Assembly (NCBI RefSeq): GCF_022869805.1
Contig: NZ_CP094974.1
Coordinates: forward strand, 558,001 to 622,000
Length of the DNA: 64,000 nucleotides
Source: Halosolutus halophilus
GTDB taxonomy: Archaea > Halobacteriota > Halobacteria > Halobacteriales > Natrialbaceae
Direction of reading: 5' to 3'
Position numbers and translations under genes: made by a program. This document shows positions 58,578 to 64,000 of this stretch, one piece after another (positions within the stretch are counted from its first letter, which is position 1; each line of letters begins with the position of its first letter). The notes under the pieces were generated by a model. It saw only the letters and a list, made by a program, of their open reading frames with translations, ran no database searches and was not told the origin of the DNA.

Positions 58578-59369
58578 TTATCCATCGACGGCCGCGTCAC
58601 CGTTATACCGAATCCGGATAATGTCAGCTGTCTGGGCGATTTTTCTCGGAAGCGTTTCGTGGAAGTATTCGCCTTCGATCCGGCTGGCCGGGCCAGATAT
58701 TGCTACTGCACCGATGAGACCGTCGAGCCCCCGGACCGGCGCGGCTACGCCGCGGATGCCAACTGCCGACTCCTCGTGGTCACGGGCGATGCCCTCTTTG
58801 CGGACCTGTTCGAGTTCGGTTTCCAGTTCTGCCCGGTCAGTAATCGTGTTCGGCGTCACTTGTTCCATCTCGTGTGCGTCGAGAACGGACTCAACTTTAG
58901 TGTCGTCCATGTGAGCAAGCAACACTTTACCACTGGCACTCGCATTAAGGGGCCATCGGCTCCCCGTCGTGTACGCTCCACTCTCGACGGCGGCGTCCCC
59001 TGCCGATTTGTAGATGTAGTACCCGCGCCCGCGTTCTTCGACCATCAGCCAGACGAACTCGCCCGTATCGGCTGCCAGGTCGTCCGCAGGTTGAGTCCCG
59101 TGTACGAACAGCGGATACTCCTCCCTGATAGCCGTGCCGATTTCGTAGTACCGAAGCCCGGGCCGGTACCGGTTGTGCTCCTCGACGACAAATCCCCGTT
59201 CTTGGAGCGTGCGGAGATGTGCAAGGACGTTGCTCGGTGATCGGTCCAGCTTATCGGCCAGTTCAGTGATCGTTCTGGGGGGGCCCTGTTCCAACGTCGT
59301 CACGATGTCCAGCGAGACGCTGACTGACTTGATCCGGTCGTGATTCCCACTCCGTGCATTGTCGGTCAT
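58578..59369 (-). CDS. IclR-family transcriptional regulator
   Basis: A 263-residue regulator. The N-terminal winged helix is RIKSVSVSLDIVTTLEQGPP RTITELADKLDRSPSNVLAH; the C-terminal ligand domain has RWPLNASASGKVLLAHM, DHEESAVGIRGVAAPVRG and LIGAVAISGPASRIEGEYFH, as in IclR effector domains. These proteins usually control degradation of organic acids or aromatics encoded next door. It is divergent from the SAF-domain oxidoreductase and MMSA dehydrogenase genes across a 445-base gap, which probably carries its operator. Confidence 0.92.
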   Translation of the reverse strand: MTDNARSGNHDRIKSVSVSLDIVTTLEQGPPRTITELADKLDRSPSNVLAHLRTLQERGFVVEEHNRYRPGLRYYEIGTAIREEYPLFVHGTQPADDLAADTGEFVWLMVEERGRGYYIYKSAGDAAVESGAYTTGSRWPLNASASGKVLLAHMDDTKVESVLDAHEMEQVTPNTITDRAELETELEQVRKEGIARDHEESAVGIRGVAAPVRGLDGLIGAVAISGPASRIEGEYFHETLPRKIAQTADIIRIRYNGDAAVDG

Positions 59370-59814
59370 ACCCAAGCCTTAGACCGGAGGATAATGAGAA
59401 TACCGCTCGTTCGGACGGTGGCACGGATGACCCTATCCCCTCTCTGTCGTCTTCTCCGTCGCGTACACACTGATGACCTTCGCGCGTCTGCTGTCGACTG
59501 CGGATTCTGTCGGACTGGTTCTGTATGAGAGAATGCCGTAACGTCCGGAGAGATCGGGTATCAGCTCCCGGCCTGTGGTCGATCCCTTCACGTTAGTCGG
59601 TGCACCGGCCCGACGGTTGAAAGAGTGGTTACAGACCAGTACGGAGATTTGTCGTTTCGAAGGACCGTATCGTAGAGGGCCTGATACTGGTGTTTACGGG
59701 ATATCTGGTACGTAAGGCAGCATCCCTGGCCTTGGCGGTAAACGTGGAGCGGCGGCCTTTGATACGCGGCCCGACATAACACTTAAATAACCTCTCGAAA
59801 ATTGTGCTGTACAG
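59370..59814. promoter_or_regulatory. Divergent regulatory gap between the IclR gene and the oxidoreductase
   Basis: 445 bases without a gene. A TATA-like CACTTAAATAACC (59780-59792) lies about 25-30 bases before the oxidoreductase ATG. I see no obvious palindromic IclR operator; one would be expected here. Confidence 0.45.
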
Positions 59815-61122
59815 ATGGAAGTCAGAGCCCAACTGGCGGAGCGTGTAGCAGAGCCGATCACGGTGGCGCTGATTGGTCCAGGCGTGTACGGATCGCACCT
59901 CGCGTACCAGATCGAGGAGACACCTGGGGTCGTCCCGGCCGTCCTCGCGGACCTCGACCTGGAGAAAGCCACGGGGACCTTCCGGGAGGTCGGGGTTCCC
60001 GAGGCGGACGTGGACGTCGAGGAGACCCGAGACGGCATCCGGGACGCCCTATCGGCTGACCGGCGCGTCGCGACGACAAACGGCGTCGCTGCTGCCGGTG
60101 CACCGGTCGACGTGGTTGTCGAAACGACCGGCGACCCGGAGGCGGGTGCCCGCCACGCCTGGGAGGCTATCGAGGCCGGCAACGACGTCGTCATGGTGAG
60201 CGTCGAGGTAGATGCGACGGTGGGGCCACTGTTGGCGCGATTTGCGGCTCATCGGGGGGTAACCTACACCATGGCATACGGCGACGAACCCGCGCAGGTC
60301 GTCCGTCTCGCCGATTGGGCACGCCTCCAGGGATTCGACGTCGTCGCCGCTGGCCAGGGTACGGAGCTGACCTTCGCGCCCCACGCAACCCACGAGGACG
60401 CCCTGCAGCGGTATGACCTGCCAGACTCGTTTATTGAGGAAAACGAACCCGACGCCCGGATGTACAACACCTTCCTCGACGGCACGAAGGTCGCGGTCGA
60501 ACTCGCCGCCGCGGCGAACGCGCTCGGCTTCCCGCCGGACACGGGCGGCATCCACATGCCGGAGACGGACCGTGATGGTTTGCTCGAGACGTTGCGACCC
60601 AAGGCCGACGGAGGCGTTCTAGACCGGACCGGGGTCATCGACGCGGTCACACCGACCGGCGACAACCCCAGCGCGTTCGTGGTGACGGAGGCCCCCAACG
60701 AGGCCACGCAGACCTACCTCGACCAGCGCTACAACATCAACACCACGTCCGATGGCCGGTACCAGGTCTTCCACAGGCCGTTCCACCTGCCCCAAGAGAC
60801 GCTGGTGTCCATTGCCAGGGCGGCACTCCAGGACCGGGCCACAGGCGTCGTCACCCGGCAGACCACGGAGGTGGTGGCGGCTGCGAAGCGCGACCTCGAA
60901 CCCGGCGAGACGATCCACGGAGGCGGCGGCGACACTGTCTATGGACAGCTCGAGGACGCTTCGGTCGCCGCGGAGGCCGACCTGGTCCCGTTCGAACTCT
61001 TGAGCGGTGCTGAGGTGACCCGTCCCATCGCCACTGACCAGCCAGTGTCGACGAACGACGTTACCCTCGACACGGATTCGGTGCTGTACCAGCTCCGGCA
61101 GCTCCAGGACTCGCTACTCTGA
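59815..61122 (+). CDS. NAD(P)-dependent oxidoreductase with C-terminal SAF domain
   Basis: A 435-residue protein. A Rossmann N-terminus (VALIGPGVYGSHLAYQIEET) and a homoserine-dehydrogenase-like middle (DVVVETTGDPEAGARHAWEA, GTELTFAPHATHEDALQRYD, DGTKVAVELAAAANALGFPP) are followed by a SAF domain (residues ~360-435, DLEPGETIHGGGGDTVYGQL). Relatives occur in sugar-acid and branched-sugar degradation loci, often next to class II aldolases or dehydratases; the exact reaction is unknown. Directly before the MMSA dehydrogenase gene, it likely feeds a C3-C5 intermediate towards propionyl-CoA or acetyl-CoA. Confidence 0.88.
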   Translation: MEVRAQLAERVAEPITVALIGPGVYGSHLAYQIEETPGVVPAVLADLDLEKATGTFREVGVPEADVDVEETRDGIRDALSADRRVATTNGVAAAGAPVDVVVETTGDPEAGARHAWEAIEAGNDVVMVSVEVDATVGPLLARFAAHRGVTYTMAYGDEPAQVVRLADWARLQGFDVVAAGQGTELTFAPHATHEDALQRYDLPDSFIEENEPDARMYNTFLDGTKVAVELAAAANALGFPPDTGGIHMPETDRDGLLETLRPKADGGVLDRTGVIDAVTPTGDNPSAFVVTEAPNEATQTYLDQRYNINTTSDGRYQVFHRPFHLPQETLVSIARAALQDRATGVVTRQTTEVVAAAKRDLEPGETIHGGGGDTVYGQLEDASVAAEADLVPFELLSGAEVTRPIATDQPVSTNDVTLDTDSVLYQLRQLQDSLL

Positions 61123-61292
61123 GAGGGACTGCCGTTCGAACACGACGAGTGTGCCAGTGTCCCGAACCGTCTCTGGCGAGGTGAACCGAAGTACGGGTGC
61201 ATGTGCGTCGAACAGCGGTCGGTCCATCGACCGTCTCTTCTTTACTGGCCGAAAATTTATTATTGTCCCCTACCACACCTGAATCACCAGTG
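61123..61292. promoter_or_regulatory. Promoter region of mmsA
   Basis: A clear TATA-like AAAATTTATTATTG lies at 61251-61264, about 30 bases before the ATG, so mmsA probably has its own leaderless or short-leader promoter in addition to read-through from the oxidoreductase. Confidence 0.5.
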
Positions 61293-62771
61293 ATGCTAGC
61301 AAGCCTGAGCGATGACGGCGAGGTACAGAACTATGTGGACGGCTCGTGGCAGAAACCGGCCGGGCGTGACAGCCAGCCGGTAACCAACCCTGCGACCGGG
61401 GAGCGACTGGCGACGATCCCGTTCAGCGATGCAGCGGACCTCGACACGGCCGTCGACGCGGCGAACGAAGCATACGACGACTGGAGAAACACCGCCGTCG
61501 AGGACCGCATCCAGCCGCTGTTCCGACTGAAGTCGTTGCTTGAGGAGCACATCGACGAACTCGCCGAACTTCTGGTCCGCGAGCACGGCAAGACTCGAGC
61601 CGAGGCCCGGGGCGAACTTCGCCGCGGTATCGAGAACGTGGAGGTGGCCTGTGGGATGCCGCGACTCCAGCAAGCCGGCACGCTCGCTAACGCCGCGCCC
61701 GACATTGACGAGAGTGCCGTCCGTGAGCCACTCGGGACGTTCGTCGGCATCACGCCGTTTAATTTCCCGGCGATGATCTCGCTGTGGTTCCTCCCCCATG
61801 CCGTCGCTTCGGGCAACGCCTTCATCCTGAAACCCAGCGAACAGGATCCCCTCGTTACCCAGCGTATCTTCGAGCTAGTAGACCAGGCCGGCTTCCCGGA
61901 CGGCGTCGTCCAATTGCTCAACGGTGGGCCCGACACCGTGAACGAAATTCTCGCCCACCCAGGTATTGAGGGCGTCTCGTTCGTCGGCAGCACGCCGGTC
62001 GCCCGCCACATCTACGAGACGGCGGCGGCCAACGGGAAGCGCGTCCAGGCCCAGGGCGGCGCGAAGAACCACGTCATCGTCACCGAGAGCGCCGACCTCT
62101 CGTACGCTGCCGAGAAGACGGTCTCCTCAGCCTGTGCCTGTGCTGGTGAGCGCTGTCTCTCGAACGATGTCGTCGTTGTCGAGGACTCGGTCTATGACGC
62201 GTTTGCCGACGAGATGGTTGCGAAGATGCGCGACCAGACCGTCGGGTACGGCCTCGACGACGGAGTCGATATCGGCGCGATCATCAGCGCCGACCACGAG
62301 GAGACGATCAGGAGATACGTCCAGTCTGGCGTGGACGAGGGTGCTGAGCTCCTCGTCGACGGGCGCGACGTGACCGTCGAGGGCTACGAGGACGGAAACT
62401 TCGTTGGTCCGTCGCTGTTCGGCGAGGTGTCGCCGGAGATGACCATCGTCCGCGAGGAACACTTCGGCCCTATCGTGGGACTGGTCCGCGTCGAGGACTT
62501 CGATGAGGCCGTCGACGTCGTCAACCGGAGCGACTTCGGCAACGCCGCGAGCCTGTTCACCGACAGCGGCCACAAGGCTAGTCGGTTCAAATGTGAAGTG
62601 GAGGCCGGGAACCTGGGCGTGAACGTTGGCACGGCCGCACCGATGGCGTTCTTTGCGTTCGGGGGACGGAAGGACTCGTTCTTCGGCGACCTCCACGCCC
62701 AGGGCTCGGACCTTGTCAACTTCTACACGGACAAAATGAGCTACATCGAGCGGTGGCCGGATCAGTCCTGA
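61293..62771 (+). CDS. mmsA: Methylmalonate-semialdehyde dehydrogenase (CoA-acylating)
   Basis: A 492-residue CoA-dependent aldehyde dehydrogenase of the MMSA branch: GITPFNFPAMISLWFLPHAV, ILKPSEQDPLVTQRIFELVD, FVGSTPVARHIYETAAANGK, QAQGGAKNHVIVTESADL (without the general catalytic Glu, as in this branch), ACACAGERCLSNDVVVVED with catalytic Cys, and the C-terminal GRKDSFFGDLHAQGSDLVNF YT. It converts methylmalonate or malonate semialdehyde to propionyl- or acetyl-CoA. The frame is open upstream but the ATG giving MLASLSDDGE fits the family. It ends the catabolic island. Confidence 0.94.
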   Translation: MLASLSDDGEVQNYVDGSWQKPAGRDSQPVTNPATGERLATIPFSDAADLDTAVDAANEAYDDWRNTAVEDRIQPLFRLKSLLEEHIDELAELLVREHGKTRAEARGELRRGIENVEVACGMPRLQQAGTLANAAPDIDESAVREPLGTFVGITPFNFPAMISLWFLPHAVASGNAFILKPSEQDPLVTQRIFELVDQAGFPDGVVQLLNGGPDTVNEILAHPGIEGVSFVGSTPVARHIYETAAANGKRVQAQGGAKNHVIVTESADLSYAAEKTVSSACACAGERCLSNDVVVVEDSVYDAFADEMVAKMRDQTVGYGLDDGVDIGAIISADHEETIRRYVQSGVDEGAELLVDGRDVTVEGYEDGNFVGPSLFGEVSPEMTIVREEHFGPIVGLVRVEDFDEAVDVVNRSDFGNAASLFTDSGHKASRFKCEVEAGNLGVNVGTAAPMAFFAFGGRKDSFFGDLHAQGSDLVNFYTDKMSYIERWPDQS

Positions 62772-62954
62772 GCTGACCGACTGCCTACGAAGCGATTTCT
62801 TGCACGGGGTGTGGGGGGGATGTGGTATTCGTCTTCTATGTATCCAGAGAGATTTGCTGAGGAAACTCGTCACCGTCGGCCGACACGTTCGTCTCGTCCA
62901 TCTATTCATTTCGCACACGGCGCTATTCAGATTAGAGTTTGAAGGTGCAAGGCG
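62772..62954. other. Short gene-free spacer before the transposase remnant
   Basis: 183 bases after mmsA with nothing recognised; GCTATTCAGATTAGAGTTTG near 62921 may be the eroded left end of the IS6-like element that follows. Confidence 0.35.
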
Positions 62955-63605
62955 GTGGAATTCGAGGTAATCTGGCCAGAATTCGACCGTCTCGGTGGAT
63001 CTAGCGTCGAGATCCAGTTAGACTTTGTGGACCGCGAGCAGACACCGCGCGAGCTGATGGAGTTGAGTATTCAGCCCTATCTACGCGGATTATCACTTTT
63101 AGATACTATCTCTGTCTTATAGAGTTTCGGTGTCGACGGGCGCGATCGATCGTCCATAATTAGGTGCAGAATGCCGATTTACAGCTGACAGACGACAAAC
63201 AACTGGATCACATCGTGCTCGACGAAACCGTGGTCCATCTCGACGACTAGCGCTACTGGCTTTACGCCGCTGTCGATCACGTAACGGACGAATTCCTCCA
63301 CGCCAGGCTCTTTTCAACGCGAATCATGGCCTAACTAAACGATTTCTCCAGGAACTTCGCGAAACACACGACGCCGACGACGCTGAGTTTTTCGTCGATT
63401 TTGGCCCGAGGCTCAAAGCCGCATACCACGTTCTCGACCTCCGATTTCGCCACGAGACATACGGAAATCGGAATGCAATCGAACGTATCATCCAAAAAGT
63501 GAAACATCGGACCTACCAGTTTGGAATTGTTTTAGAAACGCCGAACCGGGAACCGCCGAAACATGGTTGCAGAGCTTCACCTATGCATGGAATCAGCTAA
63601 TCTAA
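62955..63605 (+). pseudogene. Remnant of an IS6-like (DDE) transposase
   Basis: Successive fragments in several frames match haloarchaeal IS6-family transposases in order: EIQLDFVDREQTPRELMELS and LRGLSLLDTISVL (start), LDHIVLDETVVHLDD then RYWLYAAVDHVTDEFLHARL (first catalytic Asp region), QELRETHDADDAEFFVDFGP RLKAA, FRHETYGNRNAIERIIQKVK (catalytic Glu region), and a final ETWLQSFTYAWNQLI-stop. At least two stops and several frameshifts show that it is dead. Terminal inverted repeats are not clear. Confidence 0.65.
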
Positions 63606-63845
63606 ACAATGCCGGCATGACAGGGGCAAACTTCATGATCGCCGAGACCGGTTCGCTGGCGCTTATTACCAACGATGGAAATGCCAGGAAGGTGGTTGAG
63701 TCCAATGATGTCTACATTGCGATCGCAGGACTCGAGAAGATCATACCGTCGGTTGCCGACCTCGCACCACTTTTCGAACTTGTCGGGCGCTCGGGCACCG
63801 GGCAGGCGCTTACTTCCTATACGACAATCTTGACACCGGGCCGAT
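63602..63845 (+). pseudogene. Internal fragment of a LUD-domain (LutB/LutC-type) protein
   Basis: The frame reads NAGMTGANFMIAETGSLALI, TNDGNARKVVESNDVYIAIA, GLEKIIPSVADLAPLFELVG and RSGTGQALTSYTTILTP, a clean piece of the LUD domain found in lactate-utilisation proteins. Both ends are cut: on the left by the transposase remnant, on the right by the orc1/cdc6 upstream block. The frame even runs on into the orc1 start without a stop, by chance. Confidence 0.6.
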
Positions 63846-63865
63846 CGGCGCCAGTCGCGTACGGG

Positions 63866-63901
63866 CGATACGTTCATTGCTGGCACGCCACTACCACCGG
63901 C
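63866..63901 (+). promoter_or_regulatory. Conserved upstream block of orc1/cdc6 copy D
   Basis: GATACGTTCATTGCTGGCAC then GCCACTACCACCGGC; near-identical to the blocks at 25363-25397 and 34862-34897, ending about 10 bases before the ATG. Confidence 0.5.
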
Positions 63902-63910
63902 AGCGATCGC

Positions 63911-64000
63911 ATGAGCAAGTACGACGACCTGTTCGCCGACACCGCACCGGACGAGAGCGTTGTCGTCGACAAGCGCGCACTCGATCCGCTGGCCGACCCG
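63911..64000 (+). CDS. Orc1/Cdc6 replication-initiator protein, N-terminus (cut by window edge)
   Basis: The ATG opens [30 protein letters not shown], the usual N-terminus of haloarchaeal Orc1/Cdc6 proteins, intact to the end of the window. It could be a full gene or a fourth remnant; the visible 30 codons cannot decide. The three other copies in the window are all broken, and the upstream block is shared, which makes a repeated duplication or recombination at this gene likely. Confidence 0.6.
   Translation, partial: MSKYDDLFADTAPDESVVVDKRALDPLADP

Overview
The window comes from a haloarchaeon (class Halobacteria). The sequence is GC-rich, the proteins are acidic, secreted proteins carry twin-arginine (Tat) leaders with lipoboxes, and the regulators belong to halobacterial families (Bat-type HTH, FilR1, DUF7344). 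Start codons often sit close to TATA-like boxes. I see no rRNA, tRNA or CRISPR array.

Layout. 1-3.6 kb: the start of a membrane metal-dependent hydrolase, a GCS2-like glutamate-cysteine ligase homologue, then a long stretch without recognisable genes. 3.6-19.9 kb: the most unusual part. About fourteen copies of a ~90-bp imperfect palindromic element lie between mostly single, unrelated genes (membrane proteins, Tat lipoproteins, a DUF1254 protein, an alpha/beta hydrolase, a decayed PQQ-propeller gene, an SRPBCC protein). The two arms of individual copies change together. The arrangement resembles an integron cassette array in form, but no integrase and no integron core site is visible. A glmU-like/glmS operon, tiny zinc-finger proteins and an ArsM-like/OsmC pair lie inside the same stretch.

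20-35 kb: a decayed accessory zone with a FilR1 regulator, remnants (nucleoside phosphorylase, SH3 protein, aminotransferase, PIN, HEPN-like gene), two VapBC modules, and three broken 5' ends of orc1/cdc6 genes; a fourth begins at the right edge. Embedded here is a 5-oxoprolinase locus: pxpA, a biotin carrier protein, pxpC and pxpB, divergent from a biotin carboxylase gene.

35.7-62.8 kb: a catabolic island. It holds an iron alcohol dehydrogenase, three aldehyde dehydrogenases, a nitrilase-family amidohydrolase, a fused FAD/Fe-S 2-hydroxyacid dehydrogenase, a DUF6282 protein, an Amidohydro_2 protein, an MmgE/PrpD protein, a four-gene OpuB-type ABC importer, a SnoaL-like protein, two paralogous zinc alcohol dehydrogenases, a DMT exporter, a SAF-domain oxidoreductase and a methylmalonate-semialdehyde dehydrogenase. 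Two paralogous Bat-type HTH regulators, an IclR regulator and a universal stress protein accompany them. I infer import by the OpuB system and stepwise oxidation (alcohol, aldehyde, acid, CoA ester) of an organic solute whose identity the sequence does not give.

62.8-64 kb: remnants of an IS6-like transposase and a LUD-domain protein abut another orc1/cdc6 start.
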